NCBI GenBank assembly: GCA_027625915.1
Contig: JANTQA010000057.1
Location: 7,502,001-7,566,000 of the forward strand
DNA length: 64,000 bases
Source: Anaeramoeba flamelloides
Lineage: Eukaryota; Metamonada; Anaeramoebidae
Direction: 5' to 3'
Under the pieces are notes generated by a model that worked only from the letters and a program-made list of their open reading frames with translations, was not told where the DNA came from and ran no database searches. Position 1 is the first letter of the stretch. The number at the start of each line of letters is the position of its first letter. A program made the position numbers and the translations under genes. Below, in pieces: positions 48,711 through 61,459 of this stretch.

Positions 48711-50085
48711 AGAAAAAAGCAAGAATGGTAATTTAAAAACGATTATCAAATTAATTGGAAAAGACTTGGTAAACAAATTAATTAATCTTATTACAGAAAA
48801 ATATTTTATACCTTTACTCGAAAATAAAGATTTTTTATTTCATAAAGGCTCCAAAGAAATATATTTGAAAATTCTGAAAAAAACAAAAAAATTTGAAAAT
48901 TTCTTAAGCGAATTAGGCTATATACAAAATAAAGAAGAGAAATTATCAACTCTTTTATCACAAATACTTCCAAATCATATAAATTTAATCAAAGGGAAAA
49001 TAATATTTGAAGCAAGAAAATTAATGTTAACAACTGATCATTCAATGATTCAATTTGAATCAAAGAAGGAAGAAAACGAAAACGAAAATGAAAATGAAAA
49101 TGAAAATGAAAACGAAAACGAAAACGAAAAAGAAAAAGAAAAAGAAAAGAAAATTAATAATCAAAATGAAACACAATTTCAGAGCCAATTACAAAATCCA
49201 TTTGAATTTGAATCTTGTCAAATCTCTATAAATGTTCAAAAAATAGTTGAAATAATTCGTAGCGCTCTGAATGATTCTATCAATTCTGAGTTTGAGGAAA
49301 TTTCAGTTGCATTATTCCAATCAACAAGAGATATAATATATTTATTCAAAACAGTGTATCTATCACATCATTTCCAACAATTTCTCACCATTCCACACTT
49401 TTGTTCTATATTTTATAATGATTGTCAATATATTTCATACAATCTTTTATTACTCTGTGCGCCATTAAGGACATATTTCCCCAAAAGCAATTTAATTTCA
49501 AATGCAACTTTGGTTGATTTTATTCCTGAATTAAAAAGAATCGCAACTCAAACATATATGGATATGCTGATGTCACAGATTAATAACCAAAAGGGATTTT
49601 TAAATATAAGTGGTGGTGATTTGCGAGAGATACAACAATCATTTCGCCGCATTAAACATGGAGTCGGCCAGATCGCGAAAATGTGTGAAAAAGTTTTACA
49701 AAAAACAATGTTTAAAAAAACTTTAATAATTTTACATAACTTTTTTGGTGAAGAAATAATAAACCAAATAATTCAAAGAGGTGACATTTATGATGAAGAA
49801 GCGGTGGTCATTCAAGAATCAATCATTCTGCATTTGCAATTCATTAATTCTTCAATGAAGAACTATGATGACGAACAATCTAGATTGCAATTATCTTGCT
49901 TTGAAAGACTTGAAATTGTCGGTCAACTATTTGATGCCAAACTAGATAAAATTCGTGAAATGCTACAACAAAAAAAATTGAATATATTTAAACAAAAAGA
50001 AATCGTTGCTTTAATTGAAGTTCTTTTTTTAAAAGATTCAAAAAGAACAAAATTTATTGAAGAGGTGAAACAAATAATTAAATAA
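47573..50085 (+). CDS. ZW10 (RZZ / Dsl1-NRZ tether subunit)
   Basis: A single open exon gives 820 residues from ATG 47623. The C-terminal half follows human ZW10: ARKLMLTTDHS, ALFQSTRDIIYLFKTV, IFYNDCQYISYNLLLL, ATLVDFIPELKRIATQTY, and the end EIVALIEVLFLKDSKRTKFIEEVKQI. ZW10 acts at kinetochores in the RZZ complex and at the ER as a tether for Golgi-to-ER vesicles. Family residues continue upstream of the ATG (FINKINSNM against ISRLTRRVE) to 47573, directly after a TTTTTCTTTTCAG acceptor; a missing first exon ending in phase 1 would supply about 20 N-terminal residues. Three low-complexity inserts (KEEKEEK, NENENENEKEK, and NENENEN near residue 490) are absent from animal ZW10. Confidence 0.9.
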
Positions 50086-51931
50086 TAATTTAATATTATT
50101 TTGAAGTGATATTTTTTTTTTAGTTATTTTTTATTTTTTATTGTTTAGTGTTTTTATAATATTTGTATTAATTGTTATATAAACAACGGAACTAGTGGTT
50201 TAGATTTTTTTATCAAAAATCAACCCCCTTTAGCAAATAAATAAATACTACAATTAAATAATCAATGTAACCAGAATGTTGATTTTTAAATATAATTATT
50301 TATCATTTTTGTAAAAACACTTAGAAAGTTAAATTTACGAGGAGTTGGTTATATCTTTTTCAAAAGTTGTGAGAAAGTTACAAAAATCTCCATTATTTTT
50401 ATCAAATTACAATCTTTATTTTAGAAAATCCTAATATTCAATAAAATCCTGATATTAGCATAAATCTCTTATTCTACAAAACACGATAATATGACAAATC
50501 GCTTTATTCAATAAAATTGTGGTATATTGACAAAAAATCGTTATAACAGTCAAAATATTGGGATTAAAAAATAATCGAGATATAATAGTTGATTAGTTTT
50601 TGAACTAATTCAACAATTTTTTTACAAAGAAAATATTTTTGATCAAAAAACAAGATTAGAAGAAAAAAAGATTTAATTTTTTAAAAAACCAACAAAAAAG
50701 ATAATTTATTCTAACAATATCAGGTCAAGATATACATTGAAATTTATTTTGATTTGGTTGAAAGATTGATTGATCCTTTTAGATCAACAACAATACTAAT
50801 AAAAGATAAATAAATAGTTTCTCAGTGATCTATTGGGGAGTTGGAAATTGTATTGAATAAAAGAGTTTCTAAAACAACCAACCCTTTATCTGGGCTCTTT
50901 ATAAACTATGTGTTCTTGGGTTAAAACATTTTCAATATTCTCCGAAAGCTGAAAGGCGTTGGATAACTTTTCAAAAACTTATTTAAAAACCTATCCACAT
51001 TATCACCAATTATTAAGATTTTTTGCACATTTTTTGTCTTCTTCTTGTTATTCTTCTCCTATATTATCTTTATATTGTAAAGAAAAAACAATTAGAGTTT
51101 AAAGGTTTTTGTTTTAACCGATCACCAATAAGAAGGAAAATTACTCTTTATTCTTTTTGGCTTTTTAATTTATGAAGGTAATCACTCCTTTTTTTAAAAG
51201 ATATACCTATTATATATAGAAGTATATTGTTGAAATAGATTTTTTGTTGATCAAAAACTTTACATGGGGCTTTGTTGATTGAAAAAAAAAAAAAAAAGAA
51301 AATTATTTTTTTCACCTACAAACAATCTCTTTTATTTTTAGATAGATTAGTGTCTTTCAAAATTTTCAAAAACTTGAAGACACTTTACAACTCTTTCAAA
51401 CCCTTCTCAACACATTTAAAATCGAAAAGAGTTGTAAAAGTCTAAAACTTTTATAAAAGTTCCAGTGAATTTTTTAAGGTGACTTCAAAAAAATAATTTT
51501 TCATTTTTTCGTGATTATTTTTGAATTTATTGTGGATAATGTTGGATATCTTGATTTTATGATTTTTCATGATAAAGTTATGTTAATCGTGATTTTTTAA
51601 TATTACAGCCAATTTATTATGAATATCGTGATGATACGAAACCTCTATTTTTTAATTTTAATTTTATTTTCAATTTAAAATATGAAATTTTTATTTCCCC
51701 CTTTTAGTTTAAAAAATCATTATTATCTTGTGAATAATAAAGGGGTCCCAAATTGATATTTTGAGTTAAACTTATATTTATACGACTTGTACAAAAATAT
51801 AATAAAAATTAATAAAAAATGAAAATAAGTGATGGCTTTTTCAATCAATATTTTCAATTTTTCTATAATTTATCTACTTTTTCACAGCATTTTTTTTACA
51901 ACCCTTGTCTTTCGTTTTTTAACTTTAATCA
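50086..51931. other. 1.8-kb stretch without a supported gene
   Basis: Convergent 3' region between ZW10 (+) and the OSCA-like gene (-). AT-rich, only short frames. Confidence 0.4.
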
Positions 51932-52075
51932 GTTACACTAGTGTAAATATGAATCTTGCAAAAAAAAAAAAAAAGAGTTTTTACAATTTTAAGATAAATA
52001 AAGAGTCCAATACAATTATCTCATAAATTATAACAACTCTATTTTTTACAACATTTATATTTACACTTGTGTAAA
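51932..52075. mobile_element. small hairpin MITE (~145 bp)
   Basis: Ends GTTACACTAGTGTAAATATG and, reversed, TTTTACACAAGTGTAAATAT are inverted repeats; each end is also self-complementary (ACACTAGTGT). The centre is A-rich. Located about 200 bp beyond the 3' end of the OSCA-like gene. Confidence 0.55.
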
Positions 52076-52269
52076 ACAAATAAACATTGAAAAAACTAAT
52101 AAAAAAAATAATTTTTTGATTTTTTGGAAATAATTATTTTCAGATTAAAAAAAAAAGAATAAAATAAAAAAAAAAAGATTAATAAAATTTTTTAGTAGAA
52201 AAATAGTAAAAATCAATTTAACAAAAAGATGTAAATTCCAAGGATAACATATATAAAAGCAAGAACAAA

Positions 52270-55200
52270 TTAATTTAAAAATGTTAGTTTAGATTTCCCT
52301 TTTACAGTCTTTTTCTTCTTCTTCTTTGGACATTGTATGGTAATATCACCTGATCTACGTCGAATTATTTTTTCTTGTATTATTGCCTGTTGTTGAAAGT
52401 TCTCTTTATCAAAATTTTTTAATTGAATTGTGTTTTTCAATTGTTTTAAATTCTCCACCCCAAACAATTCTTTCCAATCAACGAATTGATAAAGATTATA
52501 TTTGTAAATGTGTGTAAATACTGGAGCATTTTGAAATTTTTTTCGATTTTTTTTGTTTAATTTTCGTAAGCCAGAATTAAAAAAACCACAGATCTTTATT
52601 ACTATACTTGTAAGCAAGCAAAAAAAGTAATATATTGAAGTAAACATTAGAATGGAAAATGCCAGTAAAATATACCAAGTTTGCCCAAATAACATCTGAA
52701 ACCTAACGATAACCATCAATAAATAAAAGATATAATGGAGATACATAAGAAATCTGATTTTCTGCAATACACTGTTATGCAAAATATCGGAGTATCCAAT
52801 GGGCTTTGCGTAATATCTAAGAATTAATATCTTATGAATAAGATAAATATAAAACAGTGAAAGCAAGCAAGGTACAATAATATTTGGATAAAAGGAGACA
52901 AAGATTAAATTAAAGATCAAATTTCGCAAAATGGTAAAATAGAAATTTCTCAATTCAAATTTTCGTGGTGCATAAGCTTGATTTAATAAATATTGACTAT
53001 ATTTTTTTCTTCCTTTATAACGTCTCCAATGTTTTTTTGAAAATTGAAATAAAATAAAGATTGTAGGTGATGCAAATCCAGAAAAAATCATATTTAAAAA
53101 TATAATTGTAGATGTTTCCCCAAAAAAATCTTCTGAAGACCAATAATTTAGAATCAAAGGAATGACAAGATTCAGTGCCTGGAATGATACAATGTAGCCC
53201 ATCTGTGATCCTTCATATTCTGTGATTGTTTCACTCTTTCGGAAGGATGCCCCGTTTTTTAAAATCCGTTTAGATGACCAAGTGATAATATATATTACTA
53301 TTGAAATTAGAAAATCTAATTCAAAAATTTTTTGATCAAAAATTTTAATGGGATCTGTTTTGATTATATATATGACACCTGTGGTTGCGAAAATTAATGG
53401 AAGACTAATAATATTCAAAAATATTGATCGTTTAATTCTTTGCCACTTGGTATATCTTATATTTTGAAAAATATAATCTTCAGGGTTATGCGACCTTTTC
53501 ACTGTTATCACTTTCCCCTTTTCATTTGTCAATACCCATTTGCGGTTTTTTCTTTTTTTAATTTTGAAGGTACATAATCTATTATATGTTTCCACACAAT
53601 AAAAAGCTGAAGTCACCGAATTGAAGGTAACAAAAACTATTGGTGTATGTAGAGATTTATCTTGGCTATATTTTTCAACCCTTTCATAATATTTTTCAAT
53701 TTTTTTATTTATTTTTTTCATTTTACGGGGAACCTTTATTTTCTCATCTAAAGATATATTGTCCTCATCTTCAACATTAAATCCGTTTATACTTGTTTTT
53801 TTAATTCTTCGTGTCAAGTTTCTTAACATAATTTCCGTTCTTTTAACAAAATATTCATTTAATTTATTACTTGCATTGATTAGTTTCACATTTGAATCAA
53901 TAAATGTTATATATTTAATTTTTCCAAAATGTGAAAATGCCTTTTTGATTTTCTTCTTTGTGATGCATTGTGGTAAATTTTTTAAAAAAACTGTATAATG
54001 TGCTGGGGATAAATTGTCTGGATGCGTATAGGCCTTTTTCTTTCTTAAATATAAATAAAATTCACTAAATTTGATCCATATCACAAATAAAATTACGAAT
54101 CCAACTTCAAATAAAATAGTAATTGGAAAATCTTCCTCTTTGATATTTTTATTATTATTTTTTTTAATTTTTATTAGTGAAAAAAAAAAAAAATATTTTA
54201 GTAAAAAAAGTAAAAGTAATAAAAAATTTGAATTTTAAATATTGATTTCATTTTACAAATGAAATATTATTTACAAGGCATATTTTATTCTTTATTTAGT
54301 TAAATAAAATATTTTTATTTAAATAATTTAGTAAATAAATTAAATCTAAAACTGAAATGTTAATATTAAGATTGAAATATTTACAAAATAAAAAAGTAAA
54401 AAAAAAAAAATTACAAAATAGAACAAAATTGATAAAATATACGAAGAACTTTTTTCGAACCATAATTTTAGTAATCTTTTTAGATTTATTTAATTACAAT
54501 ATTTCAATCATTAAAAAACTAATTTCAATTATTCTTTTATGATAATATTTAATTATTTGTCATGTTTTTCCAATGTAATAAAATTTTAAATTTCTTTCAC
54601 ATGTCTTCAATTGATTAAAAATGAAAGATCAAAATGCTTAATTAAGAAGTAATAGAAATTATTATGCCTAATAAGTTTTAAAATGTTTTGACAATTTTAT
54701 TGAAAATTATTCCATTGGAAAAAATCTCAACAATACTGTTAAATTTCAATTAGTGTTTGAAAATTTATTGCTTCCTTTTCAATTTTTTTTTTTTTTTTAC
54801 TTTTTTTTTACTCAGTTTTTAATAATAATTTTATTCAGCCAATTAAAATATTCATTAGAAATATATAATTATGAAATAGCTACTTTATATTATTTAAATT
54901 CTTGGATTAATACTTTTTTTACCGAAAATTGCAAAATCAATAGAAACAACACTAATTATTATTTCTAAAAGAGCATTTAAATTGAAAATAAGTAATTTAA
55001 ATCAATAAAAAGAAATTTAAATTCAAAAATTAATTATAAAAATTATCTCTACCTTATCTTAAAAAAATAATAAAATTTAATTAGGAAATTAACAATAAAA
55101 TTAATTAGAATTCAGTTTATTTAAAACTTCTTAGAAGTAAATTTCTAATTCTAACGAGTTGTTGAAATCTAAATTTTGGAAAACCTAGACACTTTTCGTT

Positions 55201-58200
55201 AGGTTTTTTTTAATTTGAGAAATAAAAAGAAAATTTAAGAAATCTTCGTTTTATTTCTTAAATTAAAAAAAATAGACACTTTTCGTTATGTTTTCCATAA
55301 TTTAAAAGTATTGAGCTAAATCAAAGTTTCTAATCTATTCTTTTGAATTCTGGAAAACCACCCGTCGGGGTTTTTAAATTTCTTAAATTAAAAAAAAGCT
55401 AGGCACTTAACGGAACTTATCTTTGGTTTTTTTTTTTAATTTAAGAAATAAACTGAAAATTTCAAAAATATTAGGTTATTTCTTAAATTATAAAAAAAAA
55501 CCTTTTAGGTTTTCCAGAATTCAAAAGAATAGAGTAAAATCTTTGGTTTTTTTCCATCCTTCTAAAATTTTAAAAAGCACCTATAGATTTTCTTGAGTTT
55601 TCTGTTTATTTGTGAAGTGTTCTAGGTTTTTTTTACTTTTTGAAATTAACAGAAAATTTTAATAAATTTTCGGTTTATTTCGAAAAGTAAAAAAAACCTA
55701 AGGAAAATCAATAGATTTTTTAATCAAACAGAAAACCACAAGACAATATAGAAACCCTAATGCACTCTACGGCACTCCCCTGATTTCTCAAATTAGTTTC
55801 GAAATTTTTTTAACAAAAACCTTATACCAATAAATTGTATAACTCATTTTTATTTTCAAATTGATAAATTAAAGAGTTGAATATTCTTTTATTTTAAAAA
55901 AGTATCTTGAAATAGCAAATTGGTAATTAGGCCTTAATACATTGATTTAGTGATTTCTCATGGATGTAAAAAAAATATTGAAAAATTGTTGACCTGAATA
56001 TATAGTTCCAAGATATATTAAAGTATATATGATATTATAAATATATTGTATTTTTACTCTCAAATCATTTATAAACTGTAAAGAATCAACAATAGATAGT
56101 AAATTTAAAAAATAGAATGTTTTTAGTTTCCTTTTCTGTCAAAAAAAACTTATTTTGAACTGTTAAGATCAAATAAAGATGTAGACTTTTTAAGATCGCA
56201 AATAAAACACCATTAATTCTCTAAATTCTTGGGATTAGATTACTTAGGATAATTTTAAAAGTAGAAAATACATTGGATATGGATCAAAAAATTTCAGATA
56301 AAGAAAACAATAATATCGTATGGGTAAATGGAATGAGTCAACAAATTAATATATAAATCAAACCTTCATATGTTATTTATTTAATTTTTTTTTTTTGCAT
56401 CTTTCTGTTTTATTCAAAGTTCAATTTTTAAATTGTAAAAGATAACAAATTGGAGCAATTTAAGGGATTGATATTAAAAGGAGTTGAAGTATGTTTTATC
56501 CAAGAACTAAAATTTATTAATAAAGTATTTTTTTTTATAATATTTTTGAAAGTGTGCTTTTTGATTGTACTGGGATCAACTTCTGGTTAGTATGGTATTA
56601 TGTAAATCAGGTATTATTATGGCGATGATCTAGGAATTTTCGACATAATCAACTGAAAAGAAGACAATTAATAAACCATTGGATCCCCAAGGCATAAATA
56701 AAAAAAAATTTAAATTACATTTTTACCTTTCGTTTTTTTTTTTTTTTTTTTTTATTAATCTCATTTTTATGTCTTAATTTAATAATAATTTTTCGAATAC
56801 TTTTTTTGTGATAATCTTTTGGGTATTAGATTTATCTAAAAAAAGGAAATAAAGTTATTCTTTTTTAATAGGGAGAATTAATTCACAAAATTATCTCCTT
56901 TTTACCCGAAACATTAATATATATATATATAATTTTATAAATTCAAATATCACATTAAAAACTTTAAAGTGGATTAGATAGAGAACTCTTCCCTTTTCTG
57001 TTATTTTTTTCTATTTCTTAATCAATTTCAATTTTTGTTGCAATCTTAAAAAAAAAATAAGAATTGAAGTGTGAAAGAGATATATCACAATTTTGGATTT
57101 ACTCATATTGTTTTGAATATCCAAAAATAAATAATTCAAATAAATTCTATGAAAAAATTAATTTTTTACTTTGCTGTTTCAATATAACCTATGTAAACTT
57201 GGTTAACCAGTGTTTTAAAATCGAAAAAAAGTGTTTTTCTTTTTTTTTTTTTCTAGAAGACCATAATTAAACCATCAACGAAATCATCAATTAACATTAA
57301 GCCAACATGGTACTGATTTCTAAAAGTTCTATTATTAAAAATGAACTTTTATTAATAAAGGATCAAACTGGAAAATTTATCTCAAAAAAATAGTTTAATT
57401 TTTATTGAAAATTTTAATCATCAAAAAAAAAAATAATTTCAAAAACAAGGGAAAAATGTAAAATAATTTTCAACAAATTCATTTTATCATTCAAAATTTT
57501 CAGAACCAATCCGAAAAGTCATTTAAAAAAAAAATGATTTAGGTTTTAATAAAATCGGAAATATTCACTGTAAAAAGTAAAATATCTTCAAAATTTAGTA
57601 GATTTTGCTTTGAATCCCACCATAACAATAAAATTATTTGGTATCAATTGAGAAAATTACAAAAAAATATTGAACAAGTTCTATCTCTAATTTGATACTA
57701 CAGCCAGTTCAACTTTTAAGAAACATTCTTTCAACCAAATTTAAGGTACAAAAAAAATCTCAAATTAAGGCACAAAATTCACATTCTCATGAATAAAATA
57801 ATTTGTATAACTGTTGTGGAAAAAAAGTGAAACTGGAAAAAAAGTGAAACAAGGTTTTTAATTGGGAACATTACTGAAAATGAAAAGTAAAATCAATAAA
57901 AAGAAGAAACCAATTAACTTCAAATAATAATCCATTATATTATTTTCAATCAACCCAACAAATGCAATTTAAATCTACTTGGTTTATCGAAATTATAGGT
58001 GTGGTTTTGGAGATCTCAAAAATAGTCAATTTTTTGAACAAATTTTTAATAATCGATCAATCAAAGAAAAGCCAATACCAAAAGATAGTATTTAAAAAAC
58101 TGTTATTGTGGCGAAGACTTCATTTTGTCTTTATTTATTTATTTATTGTTTTTTTCATTGATCTTACTTTTCAATTTCAGTAATGTTCCCAATTAAAAAC

Positions 58201-59711
58201 CTTGTTTCACTTTTTTTCCAGTTTCACTTTTTTTCCACAACAGTAAAAAAAAATTCCAAAAAATTATGTACTTTAATTTAAGATTTTTTCATTCCTTAAA
58301 TTTTGATTGAAAGTTTGTGCCTTAAAAGTGGAACTGACTGTAACTAAAATTTTCAATATGTTTTTGTTGAAAATTGATTTTAATTGAGGTAAACTATTGG
58401 CTAGAGAATTCAATACTCGATTAGAATAAACAAAAAAAAAGCCAAAACAGAGCAATAATTATGAAAGAAGGGTTTTATCTCTAACATCTGTATTTTTGAA
58501 TAAAGTTTTGCACAACAAAAAATTCGATGGCTTTTACAAAGAGTTGATTCTATCTCCAGCCATTTAACACTCTCTACACTGTTAAAGAGGAAAAATCTCA
58601 TAAAATGAATGGGATTTATACTATACACTTTCAACAATTTTGTTTATTTATCAATAATTTTTGAACAATTTATATTTTACTAAATATTATTTTCTTAAGG
58701 TCAATGATAAAGAGGATGTTTTAACTTTTGAATAAAAGGGTTTCAACAAGTATAAGGAGAAAATTAAAATTATTTGTCAATTTTTTATTCAAAACAGAAT
58801 GTTTTATTATCATTGTTTGAGTAATTAAATCTCTACTTTTGGGGTTTTTGTAAATCCAAAAAAAAACCAATTTTTTTTTGATCATTTTTACTCAAAATCC
58901 GCAAAGTAGAAAGAAAAACAAAAAATACAAAAAAGAAATATTTACTCTTTGTTTTTCCAAAAGAACTCCTTTTAATGTATTTAACTAGAACTGAGCTATC
59001 TGTGTCGTTATAATTATTGGAATTTTCATTCAGATAAAAGATCATATACATAGATGCAACTAATGAGATCATGAAATATAAGAAGGCGAGTTCACGGTAA
59101 AAAGAAAAATATAAATAAACACCAAGCCCCATTCTTTTGAAGTCCAACATTTTTGTAAAAATTGAAGCACGCTTTAAGGTGTTGTCATCATTTTTTGAAT
59201 GGATCGAATTTTGTAGGCAAAATTGGTTTGCTCGATGAACAGCTTCTTTGAGATTACCTTTTATACTGATCTCATCAAGTTCTTTTTTTTGTTTCAATAA
59301 GACTTCAAGTGGGTTGAGTGTTAAGTGAGTACTTTTCCTTTTCAGGTCTTGGGACCCGCTCTCACTATTGTCTTTGTTTATTTCCTTGTTTTTCTTGGCT
59401 TTATCAAATCTTACAGTTTCAAATTGGTTGGTATCGATATCAAAAGAAGAGTATTTTTCATTTTCAGTCTCTGTGAAACTTTCTGAGATCGTTGTTTCAG
59501 TTGTTTCACCTTCTGTCTCGTACAAATCATATTTTTCCTTTTTTTTCAAGATAATTCTATTTTTTGGGGTCATGGGGCTTGACATAAAACTTCTCATACT
59601 TGACGATGCCAGTTTCTTGAGTTGGACAATTTTCCCCAGAGGCTTTGGTTTGATCGTAGTTAGATCTGGTTCCGAACTTGAGAAATCGATTGAGTTTGTG
59701 GTTGTTGACAT
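52270..59711 (-). CDS. OSCA/TMEM63-like membrane channel
   Basis: Two minus-strand exons, 59711-58946 and 54137-52270, join in phase (AGAGTAAAT donor; AAAG acceptor; 4808-nt intron) to 877 residues. N-terminal ~195 residues are Ser/Thr-rich and charged; then GLGVYLYFSFYRELAFLYF starts a first membrane segment, and exon 2 opens with another (ITILFEVGFVILFVIWI). Next comes a cytosolic domain of the OSCA type: HYTVFLKNLP (~303), PIVFVTFNSVTSAFYCVETY, and HNPEDYIFQNI (~470; usual PEDIIW). Several further membrane segments follow (SLPLIFATTGVIYII, FASPTIFILFQF, YAPRKFELRNFYF, FYPNIIVPCLL). OSCA/TMEM63 proteins are osmo- or mechanosensitive cation channels. The first-loop segment is short, so a small exon could be missed in the intron. 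Confidence 0.72.
54820..55180 (+). mobile_element. LINE-A fragment in OSCA-like intron
   Basis: A broken frame reads FSQLKYSLEIYNYEIATLYYLNS, matching ISQLTYGLEVYNYEIKTLNYLNS of LINE-A. It degenerates downstream and stops at a TTTTGGAA segment where the foldback repeat begins. Antisense to the host gene. Confidence 0.75.
55186..55788. repeat. foldback repeat FB, copy in OSCA-like intron
   Basis: Composed of direct and inverted copies of pieces such as AACCTAGACACTTTTCGTTA, TTAAGAAATAAA, GTTTTCCAGAATTCAAAAGA and TTTTTTTTACTTTTTGAAAT, with the outer end ATGCACTCTACGGCACTCC matching the 28135 copy reversed. Directly adjoins a LINE-A fragment on its left. Confidence 0.7.
57701..58340. mobile_element. 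hairpin element H (TA-flanked), interrupted
   Basis: Left arm CAGCCAGTTCAACTTTTAAG and, reversed, right arm CAGTCAGTTCCACTTTTAAG, continuing as imperfect inverted repeats for ~80 bp. TA flanks both ends (57699-57700, 58341-58342), so a Tc1/mariner-type mobiliser is likely. Without the inserted MITE it would be ~200 bp. It interrupts repeat F. Confidence 0.7.
57811..58243. mobile_element. PIF/Harbinger-like MITE
   Basis: 433 bp with long terminal inverted repeats starting CTGTTGTGGAAAAAAAGTGA. The first ~68 bases are identical in the two ends and only about three differences occur over ~95. The flanks are TAA on both sides (57808-57810, 58244-58246), the 3-bp TWA target typical of PIF/Harbinger. 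No coding sequence beyond a chance frame. Near-identity of the ends and its position inside H suggest it is the youngest insertion here. Confidence 0.88.
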
Positions 59712-61459
59712 TTGATCGTTATAAGAAATGTTAAATCAAAATTTAAATCAACAAAATACTTTTTTAATGCAAATAAAATTAAAAATATTTTAGAAATGAG
59801 AGGTTATTCCTTGTTTCTGGTTTTTGAGAGACCTTTTTTGTTGGAAATAGGTTCTTTGAGGGGAAAAAAATAATTATTTAACAGAAAAAAGGAATTGAAA
59901 TTTAAATAAAATGATCTTGCTTCTTTAAAAAAATCTGAATTAAATGGATTTAAATGATCGAAACTGTTGCACTACACAATGGTTTTAATAAATAATTTTC
60001 AAAGTTAATTTTTGATCACTTCGTAAAAAAACTTTTCTTTTGGTCGAAAAAATTTTTTTATTTTACAAAAGTCGTTCGGAATAAAAAAAAGTAATTCGAA
60101 AAAACAGTTCTTTTGGAATCACGAAAAACGAAAAGAGTCATATGTTTTTGAAAAAAAAAAAACCAGTAGAACAAAAAATCAACCAAAAATTTCAATTTAT
60201 TATTTTTTTGTTCATTTAAAGGAAGTGACCAAATTAATATATTTATTAAACCAAAAAGAACATATTTTTTTTGTTTTTGTTTCTTCTAAAATTTTGTAAT
60301 TTTTTAATATGTTGTTGGATTTACAATGAATGATCATTTGGACTAATATGAATTTTCATTATTAAAAGATCAAAGATTTTCTGAAAATCCAGTAATTTTT
60401 TTTCATGGTAAAATTAATACTAAAATTTTTTTAATTTTTAAACCCTCAAACCTTTTTGACACTCAAAAAAACCAGTAAATTTTATTTTTCTTGATCAATT
60501 GTAAATATTAGTAAAAATTCAAAAATATATATCTTCATTTTCCAGATAAATATATAAATTATAGAGTAGTCTAAAAGGTTTCTGTTTTTAATCTTGTCTA
60601 GATATCCGAAATCTACCAATTTGATCCCTTTGGTAAATGTAGAAATCAAAAAAAAACCCAAAATTGAAAAACAATTAATCAAAAAAATGACTGAAACTCA
60701 AATCCGATTTTATTAGTAATTATTCTTTTGATAAATTCTAAATTTATGTGAAACCATCTACTTTTAAAATTCTTTTGTTTTAACATTTATTAAATAAGAG
60801 TTTTATTGGCTTTGAATCTTTGTTTTAATAATTTTTTCAAAATTTTACAGGCAAATTGGGAAACTTTCAATTTTTTTACATAATAATTATCAATAATTCG
60901 ATGTAAATAAACAATAACAAAACACCTTTCAAAAATTTAAATCAATTAAAAGATTTTAAATTGATAAATACTTTTTTAATTTTAAACTTTTAAAAATAAA
61001 AATTATTTTTTCGTTTTCACTCATTGTTTCAAGTAATTTTTAAAATTTGGGATTTTTTTTGATTTATACATTTATACAAAATGTGAAATTAATAGGTTTC
61101 AGTATTTATTAAATATAATAATTAGAACGGTTAATATTTACTTGATAATTGAATTATTAATACAAAATGAATATATTTTTAAATTTGTAACTAATATTTT
61201 CAATTGATCAGAAAAATGAAATTTTTCAATGTTTTTTTTGAAAATTTACGGATTTTTTACAGTCTGAAAGTTACCCAAATTAATACTTTTACAAAAAAAA
61301 ATAACGTTAAAAATTATAGGGATATTTTTCTAAAAAAGGATTTTTTTTCGGCTCTCTCTTGTTATTGGACCATGTTGGGAATTTATTCATAAAGCATAAT
61401 ATGTCTTACCGAAAAAAATTTGATACGTAATCGAAGTATTAATTTTTTTTCTAATACTT
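59712..61459. other. no gene seen
   Basis: Upstream region of the OSCA-like gene, presumably including its promoter, then AT-rich spacer. Short frames only. Confidence 0.4.

Larger units (their letters stand above)
57190..58640 (-). repeat. dispersed repeat F, copy 3 (interrupted)
   Basis: The left part (57190-57690) matches 3640-3900, for example AGTTCTATTATTAAAAAT and GAAAATTTATCTCAAAAAA. The right part, about 58345-58455, matches 3950-4060 read on the minus strand, including a protein-level match FFFVYSNRVLNSLANSLPQLKS. Between them sits the hairpin element H. The right outer limit is approximate. Lies in the OSCA-like intron. Confidence 0.5.

Noticed and set aside
56297-56356. Short frame MDQKISDKENNN in the OSCA-like intron
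   Set aside because: Only 20 codons, no splice partner, antisense to the gene.
57962-58183. 73-residue frame inside the PIF-like MITE
   Set aside because: No resemblance to a transposase; MITEs are non-coding and the frame is likely chance.
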